19,431 nucleotides of DNA from DASWID01 sp049682815. Lineage in GTDB: Bacteria > Desulfobacterota_D > UBA1144 > Nemesobacterales > CSP1-2. Positions 1-7,616 of this stretch are shown here, piece by piece (the first letter of the stretch is position 1; each line of letters opens with the position of its first letter). The stretch covers positions 1-19,431 of the forward strand of contig JBAUII010000066.1 of assembly GCA_049682815.1 (NCBI GenBank). Reading direction: 5' to 3'. The notes under the pieces were generated by a model. It had not been told where the DNA came from and searched no databases. It worked only from the letters and a program-made list of their open reading frames with translations. The position numbers were made by a program, and so were the translations under genes.

Positions 1-28
1 AAAAGACAACTTCTAATCCAAGAAACTC

Positions 29-238
29 CTACTCCTGGTCTACCATTTGCTCTCTTTTCTTTACCTGCTCCCTGCTCTTCCCGAGTACATCCCTTGCCTT
101 TTTTTCGGCACCTATTGTGTCTCTTAAATACGAAGTCGAGACATCCTGCACATCATTGAGACTGTCCATGAACTTGGAAACGCCAAAATAAATTATACCA
201 ATAACAATCAGCACGATGATTATGGCCTTTAAGCTCAT
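29..238 (-). CDS. Small single-pass membrane protein, unknown function
   Basis: This 69-residue protein was not recognised as a named family. Residues 3-21 form one strongly hydrophobic segment (MSLKAIIIVLIVIGIIYFG). It is followed by a highly charged, probably helical tail rich in Lys, Glu, Arg and Asp (ending KKREQMVDQE), so an N-terminal membrane anchor with a cytoplasmic or periplasmic helix is likely. The ATG is supported by a near-consensus sigma-70 promoter ending 7 bases upstream; no Shine-Dalgarno sequence precedes it, which suggests a leaderless mRNA. It lies 62 bases downstream of the RAM-domain gene on the same strand but has its own promoter. Its hydrophobic start and amphipathic tail resemble small envelope-stress or secretion-accessory proteins, but nothing assigns a role. 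Confidence 0.72.
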   Translation of the reverse strand: MSLKAIIIVLIVIGIIYFGVSKFMDSLNDVQDVSTSYLRDTIGAEKKARDVLGKSREQVKKREQMVDQE

Positions 239-245
239 GAATCAG

Positions 246-274
246 ATTATACAACCTTTGGGATATTTTTTCAA
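246..274 (-). promoter_or_regulatory. Sigma-70 promoter, leaderless arrangement
   Basis: Read on the minus strand, TTGAAA (274-269) and TATAAT (251-246) are separated by exactly 17 bases. Only 7 bases separate TATAAT from the ATG at 238, so transcription should begin at or one base before the start codon, leaving no room for a ribosome-binding site. The -10 is a perfect consensus and the -35 matches 5 of 6. The promoter lies between the RAM-domain gene and the small membrane protein gene. Confidence 0.8.
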
Positions 275-300
275 AAATAACTCAATAACACCAGGATATG

Positions 301-537
301 CTAAGCCACTACAATGCATGTCACCGTATTTGTAACACCTTGGGTCTTTCTAATCTTTGATATCACAAGATCACCAATTTCCTTCTCATTCTTGCCTTCC
401 ACAAAAGCTACAAGATCATAAGGACCCGCGACGATGTGAGCAGACGTCACACCCTTTATCCTCCTAATCTTGTTAACCGCATTTTTTGTCTGTGGCCCAG
501 ACAAATTTATCAGAACATATGAGCTCGCAGCCATCAT
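301..537 (-). CDS. Stand-alone Lrp/AsnC effector (RAM) domain protein
   Basis: This is a 78-residue protein of the AsnC_trans_reg/RAM type, the ligand-binding half of Lrp-family regulators, without any helix-turn-helix. The sequence has the expected beta-alpha-beta-beta-alpha-beta order: a first strand (SSYVLINL), a helix after GPQTKNAVNKI, then GVTSAHIVAGPYDLVAFVEG, and a closing strand GVTNTVTCIVVA. The GPYDLVA turn is typical of the effector-binding fold. A longer reading frame begins with GTG at 543, but that codon overlaps the Shine-Dalgarno GGAGG (547-543), so the ATG at 537 or the adjacent ATG at 534 must be used. Such proteins usually assemble into dimers and decamers and bind amino acids or other small molecules. 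The target here is unknown. It lies 68 bases downstream of the acylase gene and may share its transcript. Confidence 0.88.
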   Translation of the reverse strand: MMAASSYVLINLSGPQTKNAVNKIRRIKGVTSAHIVAGPYDLVAFVEGKNEKEIGDLVISKIRKTQGVTNTVTCIVVA

Positions 538-605
538 CTTCACCTCCGATTATTCCAATTATGGATTAAAAATTAAACTAAATTGTAATTTAATCAAATT
601 GAAAG

Positions 606-2999
606 CTAGTTTATACCCGATTCAGGTAACAACCAAAGCTGCTTCCAGCTATTTCTCTCAATACTCTCTTTGTCAAAAAACAAAGTTTTATACTCCACAC
701 CTGCCCATTTTCGTATATTGTCCGAATAGAACTTGCTCAGAGGATCACCCGACTGCCCGGTTGAGTTCATTGAAATGGCATTATTCATATCTGATAAGTC
801 CGTAATAAATCTATATGAGGAAATCCAATTTACTCCAAAGGGATTTTCATAACTGAAGGAGGAGTTGTTGATTGTATCCCTATCCCCGTCGGCCGGGATG
901 GGCTTTGGGTTCAGAATATGATTCAGAATCCTAACCCTCCCTAGAGGATGTTCAAACTTGTATTTGTGGATAGCACCCCATGTCCAATTTACCGCTTTCC
1001 CTCCGAGTTTTTCTTTCATATCCCCGATCGCATCATTTATACTCTTTAAGACGATATCTTCTCGTGTTTCTATCTCTTCAGAATCCACGTTGTCCCACCA
1101 CATCGAACTGGGATCCGCAACGACATCGTGGACAAATTTATTATTAAATTCCAAGTTGTGCATAAAGCTTGGAAAAATCTCTCCCAGTTCATCTTCAAAC
1201 GTATTTCTCAGAAGATAAAACCTTGTCACTTCATATAACAAGGCCGGCATACCCTTGCTCGTTACATCAAAATCCCAAACCGAAAATTCGTCTAATGCCC
1301 ATTTAGCCCCAGGATCATTAGTTTCTATTCCCCTTATGCTCTGGACGAATAACCTCGCTGGTAGAGAGTACACGTCAGCCTGCATGTTCTCAAAATCCTT
1401 AATAGATAGTCTAACTTTTTCGTTGAGAAGGGTTATTATCCTTTCACTACGATAGGGTGAAGCCCATGAATTTGATATTAAATAGGGATAATCCTCTCCT
1501 ATCAATTTGTCGTTTGCGGTAACTATGAGATGTGAAGATGGGTTAAGCGAATATGGAAGAACTTCGTCCGGAATAAAACCCCTCCATTCATATTCCCCGG
1601 ACCAGCCGGGCACAGGAAATTTACCGTTTCCTTTTAGTCTGATAGGAATCCCACCGACGAGTTGATAACCGATATTCCCATCCACATCGGCAAATATCAT
1701 GTTTTGCGTGTAGATCTTTCCGTATTTACCCCCTGAAATCAATTCCTTCACATTCTTTGACCTGTTCAACTTTGAAAGCCCGATGAGTGTCCGGTCCTTA
1801 GCCTCACGGGCGCTCCATTTCATAGACAGAATATCTTCTAGTCCTCCCCAAAAAGGGTTTATGATCGGACCATGCCTGGTGTAATCTATTTCTTTCGCAA
1901 GAGTCGTAAAACCAGATTTACTTCTAACCCTTATCTCTATAGTCTTTGTTCTTATATCTTCCCAATGATCCTGAAACCAATACTTGGTCGTGTCATCCGG
2001 GTTGAGCTTCTCTATATAAAGATCCACTCTATCGGCCATTGAATCGGTAAATCCCCATGATACATTCTCGTTATGTCCAATTATCACATAGGGCGTACCT
2101 GGGAATGTGGCTCCTATCACATTAATTCCCGGTCCATTTAGATGAACTTCATACCAGACTGAAGGAATCTGTATTCTCAAATGGGGATCATTAGCAAGCA
2201 TGGGTTTTCCGCTCTTCGATTTGGTACCATCTACGACCCAGCCGTTGCTGGCCCCGTGCCCGCTGAAAAGCCCAAACATCTGCTTTGCCATCCTGTATCC
2301 AACCATAAAATCAGAATCTATCTTCATGCCTTTCCTAATGTTTTGGATACCCCTGAATTCCTTTTCCTGAAAACCATTGAAGAGACCCTTTGCCTTTTCC
2401 TCCCCTAGCGCTTTTAGAGCCTGATACATGAATATCTCTTCATCCATATTAATAGAAAGATCAAGGGCAGAGAGAAGATGGATCGAAATCGTATCAGTCG
2501 GATTCCATGGCTCGATTTTGTATCTTAAGATTAATGACTCTATCGGTTTCTCCCCCGAATCTATATAACTGTTTACCCCATCCGCAAATGATAAAAGTTC
2601 AGATTTTGTCTCACTGTCCAGATAAGCATAGATTTTTCTTGCCAACTCACCTATTTCTAACGCACTCAAGAAATAATCCATTTCTATGGTTTCTTCACCA
2701 AATATCTCCGATAGCCTTCCAAGGGCAATCCTTCTCGTTAGATCCATCTGCCAGAGGCGGTCCTGCGCTGTGACAAAACCCTGTGCCAGAAACAGATCGC
2801 TAGGATTTTCAGCAAATATGTGTGGAATTGCGTAAATATCCCTAACGACTCTTACTGGGGAAGCAAGGCGCGCAACTACTAGCGAACCCTCGAGAGTCGG
2901 CCGAGTCTTTCTCAGTATCGAATAAATAGCGATAGTCAAAAAAGCAGTCAATATGACGATCACTAAAACTGGCCATTTAAGTCTCCGCATTTCAATCAT
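606..2999 (-). CDS. Penicillin acylase family Ntn hydrolase, membrane-anchored
   Basis: This 797-residue protein belongs to the penicillin amidase (S45) family of N-terminal nucleophile hydrolases, which cleave amide bonds in beta-lactams, N-acyl-homoserine lactones or other acylated amines. Residues about 8-29 are a hydrophobic signal or anchor. The alpha-chain signature follows (VRDIYAIPHIFAENPSDLFLA, then TAQDRLWQMDLTRR). The autocatalytic site is HGASNGWVVDG, with Ser251 as the expected new N-terminus and nucleophile of the beta chain. It is followed by the conserved ANDPHLRIQIPSVWYEVHL and the FGVNW...STGQSGDPLS C-terminal block. The length suits a full precursor with alpha, spacer and beta segments. 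There is no strong Shine-Dalgarno; ATG at 2990 is an alternative start. It is divergent from bolA with 73 bases between them. The true substrate cannot be read from sequence; an acyl-homoserine lactone is one possibility. Confidence 0.93.
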   Translation of the reverse strand: MIEMRRLKWPVLVIVILTAFLTIAIYSILRKTRPTLEGSLVVARLASPVRVVRDIYAIPHIFAENPSDLFLAQGFVTAQDRLWQMDLTRRIALGRLSEIFGEETIEMDYFLSALEIGELARKIYAYLDSETKSELLSFADGVNSYIDSGEKPIESLILRYKIEPWNPTDTISIHLLSALDLSINMDEEIFMYQALKALGEEKAKGLFNGFQEKEFRGIQNIRKGMKIDSDFMVGYRMAKQMFGLFSGHGASNGWVVDGTKSKSGKPMLANDPHLRIQIPSVWYEVHLNGPGINVIGATFPGTPYVIIGHNENVSWGFTDSMADRVDLYIEKLNPDDTTKYWFQDHWEDIRTKTIEIRVRSKSGFTTLAKEIDYTRHGPIINPFWGGLEDILSMKWSAREAKDRTLIGLSKLNRSKNVKELISGGKYGKIYTQNMIFADVDGNIGYQLVGGIPIRLKGNGKFPVPGWSGEYEWRGFIPDEVLPYSLNPSSHLIVTANDKLIGEDYPYLISNSWASPYRSERIITLLNEKVRLSIKDFENMQADVYSLPARLFVQSIRGIETNDPGAKWALDEFSVWDFDVTSKGMPALLYEVTRFYLLRNTFEDELGEIFPSFMHNLEFNNKFVHDVVADPSSMWWDNVDSEEIETREDIVLKSINDAIGDMKEKLGGKAVNWTWGAIHKYKFEHPLGRVRILNHILNPKPIPADGDRDTINNSSFSYENPFGVNWISSYRFITDLSDMNNAISMNSTGQSGDPLSKFYSDNIRKWAGVEYKTLFFDKESIERNSWKQLWLLPESGIN

Positions 3000-3037
3000 A
3001 AGTCCAATATTTCAAGCATCGAGTTGCTATCCATTAC

Positions 3038-3065
3038 TTGAAAGGGGATTTAAAGATTATATAAT
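3038..3065 (+). promoter_or_regulatory. Sigma-70 promoter of bolA-grx, leaderless arrangement
   Basis: TTGAAA (3038-3043) and TATAAT (3060-3065) are 16 bases apart. Seven bases after TATAAT comes the ATG of bolA at 3073, so the predicted transcript starts at or one base before the start codon. The layout matches the promoter at 246-274. It lies inside the 73-base divergent gap with the acylase gene. Confidence 0.75.
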
Positions 3066-3072
3066 AAAGTGG

Positions 3073-3318
3073 ATGGACCCTGAAGAAATAAAGGCCTTGA
3101 TAGAAAATGGGCTACCCAGTTCTACCGTTGCCGTCCAGGGCGATGGCACTCATTTCGAGGCCATTGTTGTTTCTAGGGATTTTGAGGGTAAGAGCCTGAT
3201 CGAGCAGCATCAGATAGTTTATGGCGCCCTGGGTGATGCAATGAAAGAGCAGATACACGCCCTTTCTCTGAAAACCTACACACCTCATCAGTGGGAAAGA
3301 AAACAAGATAAGGAGTAA
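3073..3318 (+). CDS. bolA: BolA family protein
   Basis: This 81-residue protein belongs to the BolA/IbaG family. The class II KH-like fold is visible as an N-terminal helix (PEEIKALIENGLPSS), a strand pair with the loop GDGTHFEAIVVS, then SLIEQHQIVYGALGDAMKEQIHALSLKTYTP. The His in the GTHF loop and the one in the EQHQIVY segment are the positions that coordinate the shared [2Fe-2S] cluster in BolA-glutaredoxin heterodimers. The reading frame stays open upstream of 3073, but the length and conserved N-terminus of the family, together with the promoter 7 bases upstream, fix this ATG. The next gene is a CGFS glutaredoxin only 4 bases downstream, the partner BolA is known to bind in Fe-S cluster trafficking, which strongly supports the assignment. 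Confidence 0.92.
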   Translation: MDPEEIKALIENGLPSSTVAVQGDGTHFEAIVVSRDFEGKSLIEQHQIVYGALGDAMKEQIHALSLKTYTPHQWERKQDKE

Positions 3319-3322
3319 AAAA

Positions 3323-3649
3323 ATGTCTGAAGATATTATGAAAAAAATTCAATCACAGATTGACCAGAATAAAGTAATACTCTATATGAAGGGTACGAAG
3401 GCGGTTCCCCAGTGCGGCTTCTCAGCCCAAGTGGTCCAGATAATCAACTCGTATGACGTACCATTTGAGACTGTAGATGTTCTTGCCGACCCGGAGATAA
3501 GGCAGGGCATTAAAGATTACTCTGAGTGGCCCACTATACCGCAACTGTATATAAATGGGAAATTTATCGGTGGCTGCGATATATGTATGGAAATGGATGA
3601 GAGGGGAGAACTCGAACCACTACTAAGGGAAGCCATAGGACAAAAATAG
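3323..3649 (+). CDS. grxD: Monothiol glutaredoxin, Grx4/CGFS type
   Basis: This 108-residue monothiol glutaredoxin belongs to the GrxD/Grx5 group that carries and transfers [2Fe-2S] clusters. The active-site motif is CGFS with Cys31, preceded by the family-specific MKGTK segment (residues 22-26) and followed by WPTIPQLYINGKFIGGCDI, which contains the cis-Pro and the GG glutathione-binding loop. The length is normal for the bacterial single-domain form. A Shine-Dalgarno AAGGAG (3309-3314) lies inside the end of bolA, and the two coding regions are 4 bases apart, so they are almost certainly cotranscribed and translationally coupled. A short hairpin, TAGAG-N4-CTCTA, follows the stop at 3648-3661 but has no T-run. 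Confidence 0.95.
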   Translation: MSEDIMKKIQSQIDQNKVILYMKGTKAVPQCGFSAQVVQIINSYDVPFETVDVLADPEIRQGIKDYSEWPTIPQLYINGKFIGGCDICMEMDERGELEPLLREAIGQK

Positions 3650-3738
3650 AGTAGTCTCTAAGCCTATAATTTCCAGGATTGTCCAAATATATCCTCTCTC
3701 TTGCTTTACTTTCTTGGTACGTTCTAGAGCGCACCTTC

Positions 3739-3779
3739 GTGTCAAATTCTGAGGGTCTTGCAATAAATAATTTTGACAC
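3739..3779. repeat. Short inverted repeat between convergent genes
   Basis: GTGTCAAA (3739-3746) and TTTGACAC (3772-3779) form a perfect 8-bp stem with a 25-base loop. It sits between the convergent ends of the glutaredoxin gene and the exported-protein gene. There is no T-run on either side, so it is not a classical intrinsic terminator, though it may act as a transcript boundary. Confidence 0.4.
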
Positions 3780-3819
3780 CCCGTTAATCGTTATATCAAA
3801 TATCAAGGCCTGAGACGTT

Positions 3820-4515
3820 TTATCTCTTCCGGTCCCTTCTACACTTCTCACCAGATTCAATATGAATCATTCCATTCTCATCCTTCCACTTGCAGTAAGT
3901 TTCCCTCGTGCCCTTTATCCTGTCATAATCCTGCCCTGGTGTCTCCACGTTGTCATTTTGTTTAAACGGATCGTCAAAAGCTTCCTCAGAATTTGACGAA
4001 CCAGAATTTTCTTCAACTGCCGATGGTTCCTTTCCAGTGTCCAATTTTCCACCATCGATGGAGTCAGACTTTAAGCCTCCTGATTCAACTTTTCCCTCCC
4101 CAATTTTTGGTTGGGACTCTTGAGAGTTTTCGAGTGAATCAGAATGTATGAAGTATGAATCAACTGGCTTTGAAACAGAGCCAGGAGGATTCGAGACTGA
4201 ACCAAGGGGCTCGGAGGCCGAGTCGAGGGGTCTAGATAATTTTTCAATAGGCTTTGAAATCGACTGAATAGATTCCGAGGCCCTTCCAAGCGGATTAGAA
4301 ACAGACTCTACCTTTTGCGAAACCGATTCTATTGGTCTCGCTTCTGGTCCATTGACCGATGATCCGGTCGAATCATTTTGAGCCAGGTATATTTTACAAT
4401 CAGATGGATTTGAGAAAGCCGTTGACACGCCCTCAACTTCTTCTAGCGAAGAATACGAAAGTGTAGAAGGTAGCTGAAAAACTATTAAAAATGCTATTAA
4501 TTGAAAATTCTTCAT
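3820..4515 (-). CDS. Exported protein with Ser/Pro heptad repeats and DUF4124-like tail
   Basis: This 231-residue protein starts with a Sec-type signal peptide (MKNFQLIAFLIVFQLPSTLSYS), so it should be periplasmic or outer-envelope. Residues 62-117 are eight tandem heptads of the form hydrophobic-x-S-x-S-x-P (for example VESVSNP, LGSVSNP, PGSVSKP). A low-complexity acidic and Ser/Gly-rich region follows (about 121-200), and the tail YCKWKDENGMIHIESGEKC resembles the DUF4124 motif, which usually sits near the N-terminus as YKWVDENG and is found in many periplasmic proteins. The middle looks disordered and could span or bind the cell wall. The gene is convergent with glutaredoxin. No enzymatic motif is visible and no function is assigned. 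The ATG has only a weak AGGAAG upstream. Confidence 0.72.
   Translation of the reverse strand: MKNFQLIAFLIVFQLPSTLSYSSLEEVEGVSTAFSNPSDCKIYLAQNDSTGSSVNGPEARPIESVSQKVESVSNPLGRASESIQSISKPIEKLSRPLDSASEPLGSVSNPPGSVSKPVDSYFIHSDSLENSQESQPKIGEGKVESGGLKSDSIDGGKLDTGKEPSAVEENSGSSNSEEAFDDPFKQNDNVETPGQDYDRIKGTRETYCKWKDENGMIHIESGEKCRRDRKR
4165..4332 (-). repeat. Eight degenerate 21-bp coding repeats
   Basis: Residues 62-117 of the exported protein are eight seven-residue units encoded by a 21-base period. The protein pattern (x-x-S-x-S-x-P) is better kept than the DNA, which argues for selection on the peptide rather than very recent duplication. Confidence 0.65.
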
Positions 4516-4732
4516 AGGTTATCGCATCTTCCTAATAGCACCGGAGTCTCATACCGTTGTCCGCATTATTCAGGAACCCAACCGTTCTACTGCGTCGACG
4601 AGATCCATATAAGATAAACGATTTAATGCCTACATAACAACATCGGTAATTGCTCCCGCTATAATAAGACACCGGTCAAAGGGTGACTTTAGGCGGAACG
4701 GATTCATCGGGAACGGAAGATAACTAAACTCT

Positions 4733-6169
4733 TCATTGTTTACGAAGCGAAGCAGGCGGGAAATAGAGGCCTACTAGCTTTCGGCTCCAAACAGCGCCGC
4801 TCTTGCTTCGTTCCTCAGGACTCGTGAAATGATATTCATATAATGACGCGCGGACAAACGTCGGTGGATGATCTGGAAACGGATTATACCGAAGGAGGCC
4901 CAAGACGGCCTTATCGCCCTCCAAAAGTTTTTCCAAAAAACCTATGAACCAGGGATGCTGCCTCGGTGAAGACAATGCGGCGAACCAGATCAGCCAGTCA
5001 AGCCGTAAGTGATAGGGCGCAATCTGCGGCGGGGTGCGTTTTACGTCGCCGGGCTTCCCGGTAAACTCATATTCGCGCCAACGCGTAGCATCCGTAAGAA
5101 CGGATTCATCCGTTCCCTCGACAATTACTTCAAAGCGAGGCCGCGTGATGGTTCCAAAGGCACCATAGGTATTCACCAGGTGTAACGGCTCGAATGAAGC
5201 GTTCATCAATTGGACTTCGGACACCATGTTTCTTATAGGATAAATACTTAGGGCGGCAACAACCACTGTGAGTCCCACGGTAGCCGACAAATAAAGACGC
5301 GTGCCCGGAGCAAGCTCTGGCGGCTGGATTCGAATAATGCGCTTCAACCATGAGTCGCTAAAGGTGCTCAAAGCCAGAACCATCGTGATGAGTCCCAAGA
5401 ATGAAAAGTTCCCGCTGGCGAAAAGCCACGAATGAAAGAATAGGGTCAAAAGCCCTGCGAAGCCGCTAATCTGAGAAGGCGCAAAATAGGCAAAGGGAAC
5501 CACCAACTCCGTGAAGTGATTAAAGAGCACCCCTGTTTTGTGAATCCATACAGGCATCCAATGGAAATACCAGCTAAGGGGATTCGGCATCGGTTGTGTT
5601 TCATAATGGTATTGAAGGCAGGTTAAATCGCGCCAGCAGCTGTCGCCGCGAATTTTTATAAGCCCCGCGCCGAACATCACCCGGAAAAGGAGCCAGTTAA
5701 AAAGGAGGATTACCAGAAACGGCGGCGCGGTTTTTTCGGCGCCCAAAAAAATCGCAAGAAACCCGGCTTCCAAAAGCAGTGTCTCCCAGCCAAAGGCGTA
5801 GAATGTTTGACCCACATTTACAAAGGAGAGGTAAATCACCCACAGGGCGCCCCAGGTAGCCGCAGACACAAGACTGCCGAATTTTTCCGAGAATCCCGAA
5901 AGTGCAAAAAGAGATAGCGCAACCCCAACCCATCCGAATAAATCAAAAGCGAAGTCAGTTGGTAACCAGAAAAAGATGCTCGGCGACTCAGTAAAAGGCA
6001 CCTGTTCTATGAATTCCGGAACCGGAAGAAGACCCCCTTCACCCAATAGCGGCTTAAACTGATGAATGACAGCGATAAATGCGATCAGATAAACTAGTGC
6101 CAACCCCCGCTGCAGAACAAGCCTTGTAAGCCAGTAATTATCTCGCCATACAATCATTCCTATGTTCAT
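4733..6169 (-). CDS. Lipase maturation factor (LMF1) family membrane protein
   Basis: This 478-residue multi-pass membrane protein is homologous to vertebrate lipase maturation factor 1 and its bacterial relatives. Diagnostic segments are YWLTRLVLQRGLALVYLIAF (12-31), GWETLLLE (127-134), RVMFGAGLIKIRGDSCWRDL (163-182) followed by TCLQYHYETQPMPNPLSWY, and NHFTELVVPFAYF (217-229). Several hydrophobic spans cover residues 20-310. The C-terminal third is soluble and contains the conserved RWREYEFTGKPGDVKR and RLDWLIWFAALS stretches. The length is typical. LMF1 helps lipases fold in the ER; the bacterial role is not established. Base composition is richer in G+C than the neighbours (33 of 60 at 5281-5340 against 25 of 60 at 1681-1740 in the acylase gene), consistent with transfer from another genome. 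No clear ribosome-binding site precedes the ATG. Confidence 0.93.
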   Translation of the reverse strand: MNIGMIVWRDNYWLTRLVLQRGLALVYLIAFIAVIHQFKPLLGEGGLLPVPEFIEQVPFTESPSIFFWLPTDFAFDLFGWVGVALSLFALSGFSEKFGSLVSAATWGALWVIYLSFVNVGQTFYAFGWETLLLEAGFLAIFLGAEKTAPPFLVILLFNWLLFRVMFGAGLIKIRGDSCWRDLTCLQYHYETQPMPNPLSWYFHWMPVWIHKTGVLFNHFTELVVPFAYFAPSQISGFAGLLTLFFHSWLFASGNFSFLGLITMVLALSTFSDSWLKRIIRIQPPELAPGTRLYLSATVGLTVVVAALSIYPIRNMVSEVQLMNASFEPLHLVNTYGAFGTITRPRFEVIVEGTDESVLTDATRWREYEFTGKPGDVKRTPPQIAPYHLRLDWLIWFAALSSPRQHPWFIGFLEKLLEGDKAVLGLLRYNPFPDHPPTFVRASLYEYHFTSPEERSKSGAVWSRKLVGLYFPPASLRKQ

Positions 6170-6401
6170 ATCATATGATTATCAGGTGTATGACGATGGA
6201 CCGACTTTTCTCTACTACCTTATCGGAGCACTGCAGAGGTAAATAATTAAGAGGGAGCATACCAATGCATGTTTTCTCAAATACTCTTCCATTCAGTCGA
6301 AGAATTACTTTCCGCTATACAGCATAAGGTCAAATTGGTGTTATGCCACACTTTCTGAAAGATATGTAACTGGTATCATCTAATCTAGACAAAAGGTTTA
6401 A

Positions 6402-6719
6402 TTAATCGGACACTACTCTGAATATCTCCCAGCGTGCCGTTCCAGAAACAATTAGCTTCTCAAATTCGTGTCCCCATTTTTTGTGCGGAGAAAGCTTTGC
6501 TAATTTGCTCCAGGCGTCATCGAGCTCTTTTAAATCTTTAATCGCAATCTCGGTCTCAATAATCGATTCGTAGGCCCCAACGGATCCGGTAATTACTCTA
6601 ACCCTATCCTGGGTCCAGCCTATTTGAGACCCGACTTCTTGAATCCATCTTTTCATGGAATCCAAAGCCGCCTCCTTATGTCCGAATCTCGCCTGTATCT
6701 GCCATCTTGCAATCATCAT
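6402..6719 (-). CDS. Small protein, possible dimeric alpha/beta-barrel fold
   Basis: This 105-residue cytosolic protein has no family I can name with confidence. The order of predicted elements is a strand (MIARWQIQARFG), a helix (HKEAALDSMKRWIQEVGSQIG), a strand (RVRVITGSVGAYESIIETEIAI), a helix (LKELDDAWSKLAKL) and a closing strand (ARWEIFRVV). This is what ferredoxin-like or dimeric alpha/beta-barrel proteins such as ABM or NIPSNAP domains look like; that placement is inference. The start is well supported: GGAGG (6732-6728) lies 8 bases upstream of the first of two consecutive ATG codons. It sits alone, 143 bases downstream of the cytidine deaminase gene on the same strand. Confidence 0.75.
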   Translation of the reverse strand: MMIARWQIQARFGHKEAALDSMKRWIQEVGSQIGWTQDRVRVITGSVGAYESIIETEIAIKDLKELDDAWSKLAKLSPHKKWGHEFEKLIVSGTARWEIFRVVSD

Positions 6720-6862
6720 AACAATTTCCTCCCGACTCTCTTAAACGTTAGCAGAGTCTCGTTTTGTATTTTTTAGTATTTGGTCAATAGATACCAACTA
6801 AATATATGTCTTTGTCGTCTCGATAAGTCAAGAATAGTGCCCGTCGCCAGTATTAACTTATA

Positions 6863-7291
6863 TCAATTTGATTGATCGAAAGAAACGAAACCGTTTGGCA
6901 AAAGCTCAGTAGCATGCGCGCTTACAAGGCCATCATGACCTCTGAAGATAACGATCGCATTTGGGCCAAACTCGTAGATTACCTGTCTGCATGCGCCGCA
7001 CGGGGAACAGTTACTGTCTTTATCGTTCACAACACAAATCGCTCGGATCCTCATGTTGTTTCCGCCCTCATTTGCAACAGCAGAACAGATTGCCGCCCTC
7101 TCAGCGCAAATAGTAAGGCCATATGAAGCGTTCTCTATGTTACACCCAGAAAATATATTGTCCTTTTCAGTTAAAACTGCCGCACCTACTCGAAACTCTG
7201 AATATGGAGCATATGCATTCTTCACAGCCTCACGGGCTACCTGTAGAAGTTTAGTCTGTTCATCAAACGAAAGATCTTTAGAAATCTCCAA
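6863..7291 (-). CDS. cdd: Cytidine deaminase
   Basis: This enzyme hydrolyses cytidine and deoxycytidine to uridine and deoxyuridine in pyrimidine salvage. The 142-residue protein has all zinc and catalytic residues of the small tetrameric class: Cys62 and Glu64 in TICAERAAICSA, and Cys98 and Cys101 in SPCGACRQVIYEFG. The substrate motif FRVGAAV and CNIENASYG (Cys50, Asn51, Glu53) are present as well. No ATG is available: the upstream in-frame stop is at 7324-7322 and the first usable initiator is TTG at 7291. A promoter 17 bases upstream (7308-7335) agrees with this start and leaves a leader of about 10 bases. The gene appears monocistronic, and no other nucleoside gene lies nearby. Confidence 0.95.
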   Translation of the reverse strand: MEISKDLSFDEQTKLLQVAREAVKNAYAPYSEFRVGAAVLTEKDNIFSGCNIENASYGLTICAERAAICSAVANEGGNNMRIRAICVVNDKDSNCSPCGACRQVIYEFGPNAIVIFRGHDGLVSAHATELLPNGFVSFDQSN

Positions 7292-7307
7292 GCTTCTGTC
7301 CCAATGG

Positions 7308-7335
7308 ATTATATAAGAGTCTCATAATATAGCAA
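7308..7335 (-). promoter_or_regulatory. Sigma-70 promoter of cdd
   Basis: On the minus strand TTGCTA (7335-7330) and TATAAT (7313-7308) are separated by 16 bases. The predicted start of transcription is near 7301, giving a leader of about ten bases before the TTG start codon at 7291. Confidence 0.65.
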
Positions 7336-7519
7336 AATAATTGCTCAGTAAGTATTAAGGGACATTCAAATTTGCCCTGCTCATTCGATAAAAAACGTAT
7401 GAGAGACGTTGGCCGGATTCAGCTTTTGAAAGCTTGATAGAGGTAATCCGATTTCTTTCATATCGCCTGTGCTCGTTTTATAGACCTGGGAGAAACATTA
7501 TTATTCAGAGAAGCATATA

Positions 7520-7609
7520 TTGAGAAGAATAATAGACATTTTGATAAGAGTCGCACTTATTTTGGCCGGCCTCGGGATCTTGTCAGTCGTAGCAAGGCAA
7601 AGTGGCTAA
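7520..7609 (+). CDS. Possible 29-residue membrane peptide
   Basis: A short open frame starts with TTG at 7520 and ends with TAA at 7607-7609. The peptide begins MRRIIDILIRVALILAGLG and ends with SVVARQSG, giving a basic N-terminus, one hydrophobic span and a polar tail. This is the profile of small inner-membrane proteins. There is only a poor purine-rich stretch upstream (GAGAAG) and no ATG, so it may be chance. It lies in the 466-base gap between cdd and the CBS gene, upstream of the sigma-54 promoter. Apart from the promoter elements listed separately, I see nothing else in that gap. Confidence 0.25.
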   Translation: MRRIIDILIRVALILAGLGILSVVARQSG

Positions 7610-7616
7610 AGTGTCA

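Noticed and set aside
3564..3860. 98-residue minus-strand frame between the glutaredoxin and exported-protein genes
   Set aside because: It starts with TTG inside another gene, overlaps grxD at its other end and shows no recognisable domain.
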